NCBI GenBank assembly: GCA_051453625.1
Contig: JBOZIK010000001.1
Location: 273,029,599 to 273,093,598 of the forward strand
Source: Welwitschia mirabilis
Lineage: Eukaryota > Gnetophyta > Gnetopsida > Welwitschiales
Reading direction: 5' to 3'
DNA length: 64,000 bases
Each line of letters begins with the position of its first letter. The first letter of the stretch is position 1. The position numbers and the translations under genes were made by a program. Below are positions 10,426 to 22,622 of this stretch, piece after piece. Below the pieces are notes generated by a model, which saw only the letters and a list, made by a program, of their open reading frames with translations, searched no databases and had not been told where the DNA came from.

Positions 10426-13400
10426 GGATGTAGGGATTTGAAGAGACATGAGGATATGAAGAGAAACTATATTGAAAAGGAAGATGATAAGGATTTTTTA
10501 ACCTCTAATCATTACCTCACATGATCATTTGGTTCATTTGCATTCATAATAATAAATAAATAACTAATACTTGAAAAATAACCAATTTCCATAATGAGTA
10601 CATATTTTCAATAGTAAAAGAAAGTGCAATGTCATGATTAGATGTCTTACTTAGCATGCACCACTAAATAAAAAAATTTGAAATAAGCTAACATAATGCA
10701 TCTTAATAAGTATAACTATTACAAGAATATTTTATTTGTATTAAACCAAGAAAATATGCTAATCATGATATTTTAAATGTAAGAATTATAAAGGAAAAAT
10801 GAAGTAATATTAATATAACCGACTAATTTATCCACTAAAAGATTATCATTAATAAATAAGAAAATACTAAAAACCAATATTATTATTTACAATAGTTATA
10901 AGAAAAGAATGCATTAAAAATTATAATTGTAGTACAATGAATTTTTACAAAGTAATTACATCTCAAACAATAAGATAACAAATAAAGAATGAATAAAGAA
11001 TATAGAATTAAATTATCTTAGTGAACTCCTTAACAAAAATGTTATTTTAATTTAGTTTTTACTTAACTAATTATGATAAATCTTTAAACCTTTAAAAATA
11101 TGGATATAAAAACAAGCCTATTAGAAAAAAAGAAGGGTTTAATACCATAATAATGGTACTTAATCTCTTAACTAAATGTACATTATTTTTTTCTAACGAA
11201 ACTAAAGAAGTAGTAGAGAAAATTTTAAAGGAATACATAAGAAACAAAGAAAAGATGCATGAAATCCTAAAGGTAAGTATATCAGATATAAAGTTCCAAG
11301 TTGTATATCTACTTTTGTAGAGTTAACTTATAACAATAGTTTCTTGAAATCAATTGGATTTGTACCATTTGATGATTTCTATGGAAGAGCATATAGAAAA
11401 CTAGTTTCTTAGTTTGATGCATTGGATAAAAATAACCTAGAGATTTATTTTAATTAGGAAATAGAAGATAAAATCAGGTTAATTAAGTAGATGCTACAAG
11501 TGATAAATGATAAGAATGCCAAATATGCATATAGGTAGAATACGAATATGTAACTTTAATAAGATCATGTATTTCTTAAAGATTCTTCATTTAAGGGCAT
11601 GTTTTGATTTGATAAGAAATGAAAATTATCACCAATATTTAGAGGATCATATTAAAAAATAAAAAGAGTGGGAAATGTGACTTATGCTTTGTCTCTATCT
11701 CTATAATTTTTTGTACTTCATCATGTTTTCCATGTTTTATTATTAAGCAAATGTATGTCCAATGTAATGAAAATCATTCATATTTCAGAAGTGAATATTC
11801 AACCAAATTACACCTTTGAGGTATAGCTTATCAAAATTTTGAATCAAGAAATTTGTACTTAGACAAAGTTAAATTTAGTTTTATAAAGTACAATAGTTAG
11901 AAAAGACAAAATAAAAACCACTTGAGAAATTGAAGTAAACATTTTATAACGAAATCTCAAGCATCTTTTAAATTTCTAAAAGGTAACTTCTTAAGAAGAA
12001 AAAAGACATCACATTTAAAGTTTTCCAAGATTCAAGGATTAAACTTGAAATAAAAATAATTTTCATTTTATTTGGTAGGCTAACTTATTTGTTAATTTCT
12101 TGATTTCATTAGCAAAACATTTAAGCTATAAGGATTTATTTTAATAAATAAACATTTGTAATGTTTTTCTTTAATAGTAACTTAAATAATTAGTATGAGC
12201 ATTTCTTTATTATATCTGCTAAATGATTATCTTTCATTATATTATTTAAATATTTTAATAGATTAATTTAATATAATAGCTTTACCTAGTGGTTGAATCT
12301 CTAGTGGAGTAAGATAATAGAATTAAAACATTTCTAATAAAGCTATCAAATTTTGTTATTAGATTAAAAATTTAATGAAATAAAATTTCTTTAATTCTTT
12401 TTAAGTCCTTGTCGATATTATAAAGAAGATTCATTAGCCTAGTCTTATTTCTTGAAGATTGAAGTATAGTAGATATAAGCTTCAAACTCTTAGCCTTAAA
12501 GTAAAGGTATGACCTAGTTGTTTTCTTTAAAATTTAACATGGTTTTATTTTATTCTTACTTTGTTATTTATGTGATATAGTTTCCTTTTGAATAATCTAA
12601 ATGCTTTTCTCTTATTATTGCATAGCCTATATAGCTTTTTAATCTTGTTTCTCATATATAAAGTTCAACTTACTTTTATTTGTATGCATTCTCTTTTAAG
12701 CTAAAATATCACTTGTTGTTAAATAAATTTTATAATAGCTTTTGTTCTATGTAGTTATTGGAATATATTGAATTCATGTATTAAATATAAGCCACTTTTG
12801 TTCAATGTAAAATTTAGAGTTATAAATTTAATTTTATGACTATTAAAGATGGTGAAAATTAACTCTAGCCAAGGTAATAAATTTTGAAAACCTTAGAGGA
12901 TAAAACCTCTTTTTGCTTTCATAATCCATAGAAGTAAACTTGTAGAGATAAAAGGATGAAGTGCAAAAGAATATTATACATAAAGCCCTTCTAGATTTGT
13001 ATAGTAAAGTACTATCTGTCTTAACCTTGTGAGGAATATCTATTGTGCCCCTATTAGCCATGAGATAAAAATTCTAAAGCAATGGATAAATTTTAAAATA
13101 TATAATACCCTTCTAGTCATGAATCTTTATCTTATTAAAAATAAAATTAAATAATTAAGAAATTAAAATGTGTAGTCCATGGTCCTATTTCTGCAATTGG
13201 GCTTATTCCCCTATTTTAGTTATATTTTGTGGGCTTTGGTTAGCCCCTTATGTTACCTCCAGTATTTGGACTACACGGGGACTATGATGATCATAGTTCT
13301 CATTCTGAATTATTTTTCATGGAGAATTGAGGGTAGATATGGGTCTTAATAATTAATTTAAAAAAATTAGTTACTATAGGCTTGAGACATTGTCTTAAAA

Positions 13401-15953
13401 ACTATGTTTACTCTAGATGTGATTAAAGTTAACAACTCATAACTCAAGATTGGATCCCTACTAGTTAAAAAAAAAAAAAGCATATTTATAATTGTATTCT
13501 TTAAGTAATCTTATATAAAGGGAAAGAGGAGGATTTCTAAACATTCGTAATCTTTCCATAAGATAAGTAAAAATACTATATAAGTCACTTGTAAAACACC
13601 TTTTATTGCCAAATATAAGCTTGAGTAAAATAATGAATTATCAACAAATATGCACAAGCCTATAGGAAAAGATGCTTCTTCAATTATTATTCATGAAATA
13701 AATATGAAGACATATAGATGATACCTAGTTTTCATTCTAACCATTAGCTCTTTTTAGCATCATACTTTGCATCGGTTCCTACACATATAGGTATGATATG
13801 AGAACTATAACCATTATGTTCCTAGTACAACCCATGATAAGGAATATGTAGGTATATGATTCCCAAGCACAAGGTAAGGAATTACAAGAGTATTTAAGAT
13901 GTAACTAATGCCTTATTTTCATATTCTCTTCTTTATTGTTATTCCATAACAATTTCCAGTAATCTAGTTGCACATAACTAAAAGGGATAAAATGGTAAAT
14001 TGGAGCACATTTTCCCTTTTCTTTCTAAAGGTTCAGTCCCATGTTCATAGAACTCACAATCGAGAGTATCACTCTTTGAGATTTGAGTAACTTATTACCA
14101 TTGCTAATTTTAATTTCATAATTTAACATATCATAGCAGAGATCAATGGTCAGTTATAAGATAATGTAACGATGGCTTAGAAAGGCTAATGTCACATCCA
14201 GATTCTACTTTAAGGTTAGAAGATCTTTTGATTTTTGGAAGTTAAATTGAAAATCCAAACATTTAAATTCTATAATATTAAGGAATAATAATTAAAATAT
14301 TAATACGTGTATGATAATATCTAAAACTTAACAAAGGGTTAATTATGAACTGATGATTTATTTAGTTATGCGCTTTTTATTTTTTATGCATGATATTTAT
14401 GATTTATGCAGATTACTTTTGTTTCCATGGATTATATTAGAAATTAACTGCAGTTTGATAAGTTTTCTTATTGTTATATTTTTGCATGTAAGGGTAAAGT
14501 TGTTGTGATCTAAAGAAATTGTTTTGTTATTTATCTCATGCAATTTAAATTTTTTATAAAAATCTATTGTATTACAGATTACACCCAGTGGCTAGGCTTG
14601 GAAGGGAAAGGTTAACGAAACCTATGCTACCTGTTGAACTTAAACCCTATGGTTAGTCCTACTGTTAGTTCTATGAAATAAATACCTAAGTCCTTTAGTT
14701 ATTAGAGTAATAGGAGAATTCTTGCAATTTGTGTTCATGTCGAGCTTGGATCCAACTTAAAGTATTTGGAGCAAGTGAAAACTAGGTGTGATCTTCTAAA
14801 TACTGTAATTTCTTACAATGCTTCAGATTTCTTCCATGTATTGATATTGCAAATTTCGTATAATTACCATATGTATGTGTTGCCATGTTTGCACTACTTT
14901 TTCATGCGTCTTAGTTTCTTGTTGTTATCTTATGTGAACCTTCTTGTGGATATGTGGAATCAATGTCTTGTGAAGTTATTGTGAAACCCTTATGAACCTT
15001 AAGTTATCCTATTGATTAATCACTTGTTGACCTATATCAGCTATTATCTTGATGACCAGTGACATTGATATTAATTTAAGCTTAAAATTCTGGCCGAGGT
15101 ATCTAGTTGTTTGAACCTTAGAGGGTGTAACTATCGATTGTAAGTCTCATGACAATGTGACCGAATCTCGAGGAAGCAAGGGAAAGTTATGCGCGCCATA
15201 TAAATAATCTTGCCCCTCCTGGTTGTGTGCAACTGGGTTGCTTTTGATTGATGTGAGATAATGTTAAAGAAGATAAGCTTAATTGATGAGCCGTCATGGT
15301 CGTGTCTTCTGTATACCTTTATCCTGAGACCCTTGCCTAAGCCATTCCCTTACCTGGGGCCACACTGGAAGCTGTGTTAGATAACAGTTCTCACACCACC
15401 TTTTGCATGTGCAGGAACAGATGCTGCTAGGATGCATGATGCTGAGTTAGGTGTTAATTGATTGTTTCTTCTTTACTCATGTTATTGTCAGGATTGTTAA
15501 GTGTTAGACTTATTTTCACACGATGTCCATGTTTTCTTTGAGAGGTTATAAGAACTTTGAGTTCAAACTCATATGTTTGGAGTCTACATTATTTATTGTC
15601 TAGTGAATAGTTGTACTTGAGATAATTACAAGCAATAATGAAGTGTTTAATTGGAAATTTTCTATATATTTCTTCTTATGAATCACCATTTTATCACTTA
15701 TAAAATCTTGAAATTTTAATTCAAAAGGGAATGTTACCGTTTAAAACTTTCCTATTAAATTATAGATATCTATGGGTATGATGGAATATTTTTCTTATAT
15801 TAATATTTTGAACATATTCTTTATAAAGAATAATAGTCAATATTTCAACTAACCATAATTACACCCTACACATAGTTTTTATTAACAAGAGCTAACCAAC
15901 CAATTTTCTCAAAGATAACTAGAAGTTAATAGAAAACAACTACTTATGTTGGT

Positions 15954-15961
15954 TATAAATA
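15954..15961 (+). promoter_or_regulatory. TATA box of the inserted LTR
   Basis: TATAAATA followed by ACGGGG, about 35-60 bp ahead of the GC-rich block. The spacing fits an LTR transcription start. A further TATAAATA is at 15199-15206. Confidence 0.5.
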
Positions 15962-15989
15962 CGGGGAACCTTAATAATTAACCCACTCC

Positions 15990-16900
15990 CCTCTATTGTA
16001 GATTACAATTAAAATTCTGAAACGGGCGCCCTTCACTTCGCTTCCGTATACCACCACCGCTCCTCTCAACCGCGGTTCCGTCCACTGCCCATGGACTGTC
16101 GCTGTGTCTTGCGCCCTCACCTGGGGCCGTCAATGATTCTCTTCGCGCATCGCCGCTATTTGTACGTCTGACATCTTTCACACCCACTTCCACCGTTTTA
16201 TACTCCCCGGTTCCCATAGCGCGCTTGGCGCCTTGTTTCCGCTGTGCCTTCCTTGCCGATCTCCTGTTGCCCAGCTTCTACAGACATCCCAGCTTCCCTC
16301 CTACGGCGTCTTCTGTCCATCCGTCCCATTAAAACCACCGCTACCCCCAGCGCTGACTTTCGTTGACTCCCTTCTCCCCTAACTCTGTTTGCCCGAGTAT
16401 CTTCCTTCTCCGGTGCGTCTGTGCCTGCCGTCGGCGCTGTACAACACTACTGCGTAGTAATCCCCCCTCGTTTGACTACGTACCAGCAGCCATCACCTAC
16501 TGCGGCGCTGTCTGTGTCCTCCATGGTCCCGTTTTGCTCCTGGTAGTCTCCTCCATCACCGCCGTCGTCAGCCGGCACTCTTGTGCCCTGCGCCTTACCC
16601 GCCAACCTCTGCGTTCCATGGCCTGCTGGTTCCCTCACAACCCACAACCCTTCGTAATACCTTTTCCCTCCGACGTCGTCACACTCTCATCTCCTACACC
16701 ACAGGACCGCACCCTCCGCACTCGGCCTGCCTATCGCCACCATTGATTACGCCTCTCGACGCCGTCAGCCTCTGCTTATCCTTTCCTCATTGGGCAGACC
16801 CTCACTACGGCTTGCCTTCCACGCACATCACCCACCGCCGGTCACTAAGCCTGTATTCTTGTAACGCCCGAGACCATTCATAATTAGAGCTGAATTACAA
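15990..16900. other. GC-rich, CpG-rich island inside the inserted LTR
   Basis: This is the only stretch in the window that is visibly more than half G+C, with many CG dinucleotides, while everything around is about three-quarters A+T. Open frames occur on both strands (127 residues at 16363-16746 plus; 74 residues at 16217-15993 minus). Their translations are Pro/Ser/Arg/His-rich without a recognisable domain, as expected of chance frames in C-rich DNA. The most likely identity is the transcribed leader/U5 of the LTR. A captured host exon is the alternative. Confidence 0.5.
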
Positions 16901-19900
16901 TTGCTTCACCACTCAAGTGATTAACGCAATATACACAAGGCTTCTACATGTTTAATTTGTTATTTCCATGGTTTAATAAATTGTGGCTTTTACAGGTAAT
17001 TAAAATAAGATATAATATAAGAAATAGTTAAAAATAAGACATAATATAAGAAATACAAAGGTTGTGTCAGATTTACAAGACAAGGTATAAAAACATACAA
17101 AATGCAAATGCAAAAATTACATAAAACTATATAAAATTCAAGAATCTAATAGAACAATACAAAAATTAAATAAAGTATCCTAAAATCATACCTGAAATTG
17201 GATATAAGACTTATAAACTTTTAAAGACTTCAAAACTTTTAAGGATTCCAAGGCTCCAATGCTTTTCAAGCTCCAAGTTTCAAAATTGCTAAGATCCAAT
17301 AATAGAGGATTTCTAAAATTATGCAAATAAGAGGAGAAGGAAGCCCTATATATAGTAGGATGACATAGGGATTTGAAGAGACATGGGGATATGAATAGAA
17401 ACTATCTTGAAAAAGAAGATGGTAAAGATTCGATAACTCTTAATCATTACCTCACATGATCAGTGGGTCCATTTTCATTCGTAATAATAAGTAAATAAAT
17501 AATGCTTAAAAATAACCAATTTTCATAATATGTACATATTTTCAATAGTAAAAGAAAGTGTAGTGTCATGATTAGAGGTCTTACGTAGCATGCACCACTA
17601 AATAAATATATTAAAATAAGCTAACGTAGTGGATCTTAATAATTACAGCTATTACAAGATTATTTTATTTGCATTAAACCAAGAAAATAAAGTAATATTA
17701 ATATAAAGTAATAACTTCAAAAAGAAAATAACTTCAAAAAAGAAAATAAAGTAATATTAATATAATCAACTAATTTACCCACTAAAATATTACCATTAAT
17801 AAACAAGGAAATTCTAAAAAATAATATTATTATTTAAAATAGTTACAAGAAAAGAATGCATTCAAAATAATAATTGCAGCACAATAAATTTTTACAAAGT
17901 AATTACATCTCAAATAATAAGATAACAAATAAAGAATAAATAAAAATATAGCAACTAAATTATCTTAATGGAGTCCATAACAATAAAATTATTTTAATTT
18001 AGTTTTTACTTAACTAATTAGGCCAAGTCTTTAAACCTTTAAATATATGGACATAACAACAAGCCTATTAATCTTTTAATCAAAAGTGCTTTTTTTTTCT
18101 AATTAAAAATATAGAAGCAATAAAGAAAATTTTAAAGGGATACATAAGAAGCAAAGAAAAGATACATGAAATCCTAAAGGTAAGTATCTCAGATATAGAG
18201 TTCCAATCTCTATATCTACTTTAGTAGAGTTGACTTATAACAATAGTTACTTGAATATAATTAGATGTGTCCCATTTGATGATTTCATTGAAAGAGGGCA
18301 TAGAATTGTAGTGTCTTAGTTTGATGCGTTAGATTAAAAAGAACTTAAAGATTTATTTCAATTAGAAATTAGAAGATTAAATTAGGTTGATTAAGTAGAG
18401 GCTATAAATGGTAAATGATAAGAAAGCCAAATATGCAAATAGGTAGAAAAGGAAGATGTAATTTCAAGAAGTAGATCATGTATTTCTTAAATATTCCTCA
18501 TTTAAGGGCATATTTTGGTTGACAAGAAAAAAAAATTAACACCAATATTTAGAGGATCATGTTAAAAAATAAAAAGAGTAGGACATGTAACTTATGCTTT
18601 GGCTCTGCCTCCATAATTTTTCATACTTCATAATATTTTCCATGTTTTATTATTAAGAAAATGTATGTCTAATGTAATAAAAATCATTCATATTTGAGAA
18701 GTGAATATTCAACCAAATTACACCTTTGAGGTCTAGCTTATCAAAAATTTGAATCAAGAAAGTTGTGCTTAGAAAAAGTTAAATCTAGTTTTGTAAAGTG
18801 CAATAGTCAGGAAAGACAAAAGTAGAAACTACTCAAGAAATTGAAGTAGACATTTTATAGTGGAATCTTAAGCATCTTTTAACTTTCTAAAAGGTAACTT
18901 CTTAAGAAGAATAGAAATTTTACATTGAAAAATTTTTCTAAGATCCAAGGATTAAATCTGAAATAAAAATAATTCTTATTTTTTTGGTAGGTTAACTTAT
19001 TTGTTAACTTCTTGGTTTCATTGGTAAAACTTTTTATCTATAATTGTTTATTTTGATAGATACACTTTTACAATGTTTTTCTTTAATAGCAACTTATATA
19101 ATTATTATGAGAATTTCTTTATTATAGTTGCTAAATTATTCGCCTTCATTTTATTATTTAAATAGTTTGATAGAATAATTTATTATACTAGCTTTGTCCA
19201 ATGGCTAAGTCTCTAGTGGAGCAAGATAATAGAATTAAAACATTTCTAAGAAAGTTAGCAAATTTTTTTATTAGATCAAAAATTTAATGGAATAAAATTT
19301 CTTTAATTCTTTTTAAGTCCTTGTTGATATTATAAAAAAGATTCATTATCCTAGTCTTGTTTCTCGGAGATTAAAGTATAGTAGACATATAGCTTGAAAC
19401 TCTTATCCTTAAAGTAAAGATATGATCTAGTTGTTTTCTTTCAAAGTTAAGATGGTTTTATTCTATTCTTACTTTCTTATTTATGTGATATAGTTTTCTT
19501 TTGAATAATCTACATGCTTTTCCCTTATTATTGCATAGTTTATATAGCTTGTTAATCTTGTATCTCATTTATAAAGTTGAACTTACTTTCATCTATGTGC
19601 ATTATATTTTGAGTTGAAAAGTAAATTGTCATTAAATAAATTATATAATAGCTTTTGTTCTATGTAGTTATTAAAAAATTTTAAATTAATTTATTAAATA
19701 TAAGCCATTTCTATTCAATGTAAAATTTATAGTTATAAATTTAATCTTATGACTATCAAAGAGGGTGAAAATTAAATCTAGCCAAGGTAACTAATTGTGG
19801 AAACCTTAGAGGATAAAACCTCTTTTTTCTTTCATTATCCATATAAGTAAACTTGCACAGTTAAAAGGATGAAGTGCAAAAAAAACATTATACATAAAAC

Positions 19901-20305
19901 CCCTCTAGATGTATATAGTAAAGTACTATATGTGTGAACCTTTTGAGGAACCTCTATTATGCACCTATTAGCCATGAGAGAAAACTTCTTGAGCAATGAA
20001 TAAATTTTGAAATATATAATACCATTCTAGTTATGAATCTCTATCTTAAAAAAATAAACTAAATAAATTACAGATTAAAATGTGTAGTTCATGGTCCTAT
20101 TTCTTTAGTTTGGTCTATCCCCCTATTTTATTTATATTTCATGGGTTTTGGTTACCCCCTATGTTACCTTAACTATGTGGACTAAATGGAGGGTTATGAT
20201 GATCATAGCTCTCATTTAAAATTATTTTTCATGTAGGTTCTACAGTAGATAGCAGTTTTCATAATTAATTTTAAAAAAATAGTTATAGTTGGCTTGAGCT
20301 ATTGA

Positions 20306-21531
20306 CTTGTTATTTACTCTTTTTACTATTTACATCTATGAATCATGCATCTAAAATTTGTAATAATTTTAGGTTTAATAACTAATAGCTATGTTTGGCT
20401 TAGAAGTTGTATTGATGAATTCTATAAATTTTTTTGGTTGTGCTATGTAAACATTATTATTATTTATTGGAATAACTAATTATTTTATTGAATAAAATTT
20501 GCATACTTGAAGTCATTCCTATCTTGTCTATATTATAGGCCTTATATTTTACTAGCATTAAGTTTAAGAATAATTAAATACATAAACCTAGTTGTATATG
20601 TTTGTAGCATAATTTAGATCTTAAGTATTAATAACTTAGCCTTCGTTGTAAAATTGAAAATTTGTAGTTTTGATCTTTAGTAAAATTTAAAGTCAAAATA
20701 GTTGATAGTTATAGTTGTCGCTTCACCTTGTTTATATACCCTTTGTAATTACTTTCATAATTATTTTTAACTATTTCTTTATCTTGTTTCTACTTTGAAA
20801 TATTCATTTTATATGGGGATCTACTTTCTTTTCATTTATTTTTACATTAAATAGTTTATTACTATTGAAAATATACATTTTATATAGGGCTCAACTTTTT
20901 AAGTATTCATGTTTATCTTTTATNNNNNNNNNNNNNNNNNNNNNNNNNNNNNNNNNNNNNNNNNNNNNNNNNNNNNNNNNNNNNNNNNNNNNNNNNNNNN
21001 NNNNNNNNNNNNNNNNNNNNNNNCTTTTTAAGTATTCATGTTTATCTTTTATAATCAGTTTTATTAGTTATAACTTCAAGCCTCAATTTAGAGCTCTTAT
21101 TGATATGTATTCTCATATGATTATTTATTTTCTATGATCGTAAATCCTATACATAACTATTACTAACTCACTTTTTCTTTGTTTTAATGAAAATTATAGT
21201 TTCTAACTTGCAATACTCCTTATACATTAGTAAATGTAATAGTAATTATACCTACTTCCTTGGCATAGCCTACCTTGCTAGTTCTTTATATTGATGGGTT
21301 ATATTTGTATTAATCAATTGCATTCTTTTTTATCATAGTCCATATGGACAGTGAAATATATATAAATTTTAGCAAAGTATGTGCTTTGCATATTATAAAA
21401 TATAATATATAAATGAAATTTAGTTTTTATAAAATTTTATTTAGATAAAAAATACACATTATAATTAAAAAAATATTCAATAAGACTTTCCACTTATAAA
21501 TTATTAATATTATTAATTTCTTACATAGCTA
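20306..21531. other. Unassigned AT-rich DNA with a false gap
   Basis: No coding or RNA gene is visible. It contains the 100-N gap 20924-21023, flanked on both sides by the same 29 bases, which indicates unmerged contig ends. Confidence 0.4.
20924..21023. other. Assembly gap (100 N), probably artificial
   Basis: The 29 bases before the gap (20895-20923, starting CTTTTTAAGTATTCATG) are repeated exactly right after it (21024-21052). The two contig ends overlap and should probably be merged, removing both the N and one copy. Confidence 0.8.
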
Positions 21532-22622
21532 ATAAATGAGGATATTTTAAACTCAGAGGGGAGGGATGAGTTAGTTCCACTAAATAAAAATTTAAGCTAA
21601 CAATAGAATGAAATGTGTACAATAAAACACCTTACTAAGATAATATGATTCCTAACCTAGGTATGTTCATAGATAAAGGGTATATTCTTCTTACACCTTT
21701 GGATATTCTTGACCTATAAGAAAATAGTAGTTTTCTTGTGTGCCGCCAATCTTACAAAAAATAAGAGTATTCTTAAAAGGAGGTACACTCTTTCTTATAA
21801 GGGAATAATGATTTTCAAAGGTGCTTCACAAACCTTACAACAGTGAGGGTCTCCTCGCAAGATAGTACTCTCTCCCATGAAAGGAAATAGTGGTTTTCAT
21901 TGGTGCATCATGAACCTTACTATAGTGAGATTCTTCTCGTAAGATAGCACTTTATCCCTTACAAGGAAATATTAGTTACCATAGATGCATCATGAGTCAT
22001 ACAACACTGAGAGTATTCTCACAAGACAACATTCTCTTCCACAAAAGGAAATAATGATTTCTTAGCTTACCAATAGCATTACAAAAAAAAAAAGAACTCA
22101 TAGGTATTATCTCAAAGGAACACCCATACAAGGGTTAACTTATAAAAATATCCATTTATTAATGGAAATACAACAATATTCAATAATAATAGCATTTAAA
22201 AATTATATAACATAAAAAATACAATACAACAAGAAGATTGAAGATATAGCTTTAAAAAAGACTTAAGTTCCTTATTGTTGTTGTTGTCATCATGAGTGCA
22301 AATGAATGATGAAGCAATATGAGATCTAAGAAAAAAATGATGTAGCACTAAAAGATCTTTTGCATTGATAGCTTTAAGCTGTTGTGAGTTGTTATAATCC
22401 ATCATGCATTCGTGCTTAGAACTATATTCATCCATTTTATTTCCTTGAAGCACCACAAGCTTAAGGGTTGTATATTCATTAAAGTTTTAAAAGTTGTTAT
22501 TTGTTTTATAACATCGAGTCTTTATACAATCAAAGAGGATCTAGTCATTTAAGCTTAAAAGGTAGTCATTTAACCTTGTAACCACCAAGTAATAGATAAG
22601 AAACATCTAGACATCAGCTAGA

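Larger units (their letters stand above)
9267..13397. repeat. 4.1-kb tandem unit, copy A
   Basis: It aligns along its whole length with 13398-20305 (copy B) once the insertion in B is removed. The offset at the left end is 4131 bp. Shared landmarks are 'tatgtttactct' at the start, a CTATATATAG box near 10413, and 'gatgatcatag' plus a purine/T-rich close near the right end. Copy A lies directly beside the LTR edge at 9206, so it may be most of a long LTR. No protein is recognisable. A minus-strand open frame at 13061-12843 is also found, broken, in B and is probably chance. A 10-N gap is at 9965-9974. Confidence 0.75.
14190..16994 (+). mobile_element. Probable solo LTR inserted in copy B
   Basis: The segment is absent from copy A at the same point, so it is an insertion. 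It begins TGTCACATCC and ends TTTTACA, standard TG...CA ends. The flanking five bases are GCTAA (14185-14189) and GGTAA (16995-16999), an imperfect target duplication. Two TATAAATA boxes (15199 and 15954) read on the plus strand, and the GC-rich part follows the second, as a U5/leader follows an LTR promoter. No primer-binding site follows the right end, so it looks solo. The lower decay (many CpGs) suggests it is younger than its host. A TGTAACGCCC motif at 16862, close to the right end, is unexplained. Confidence 0.55.
13398..20305. repeat. 4.1-kb tandem unit, copy B, interrupted
   Basis: A second copy of the 9267-13397 unit in the same orientation. It starts exactly where copy A ends. The left part is 13398-14189 and the right part 16995-20305, about 4.10 kb together. 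It differs from A by many transitions and small indels, and has a local duplication at about 17690-17760. Its last bases diverge from A after 'cttgagctattgac'. Confidence 0.75.

Noticed and set aside
16363-16746. 127-residue open frame on the plus strand, the longest free of N
   Set aside because: It lies in C-rich DNA where stop codons are rare, overlaps frames on the other strand, is low in complexity and shows no domain. It is more likely LTR leader than a protein gene.
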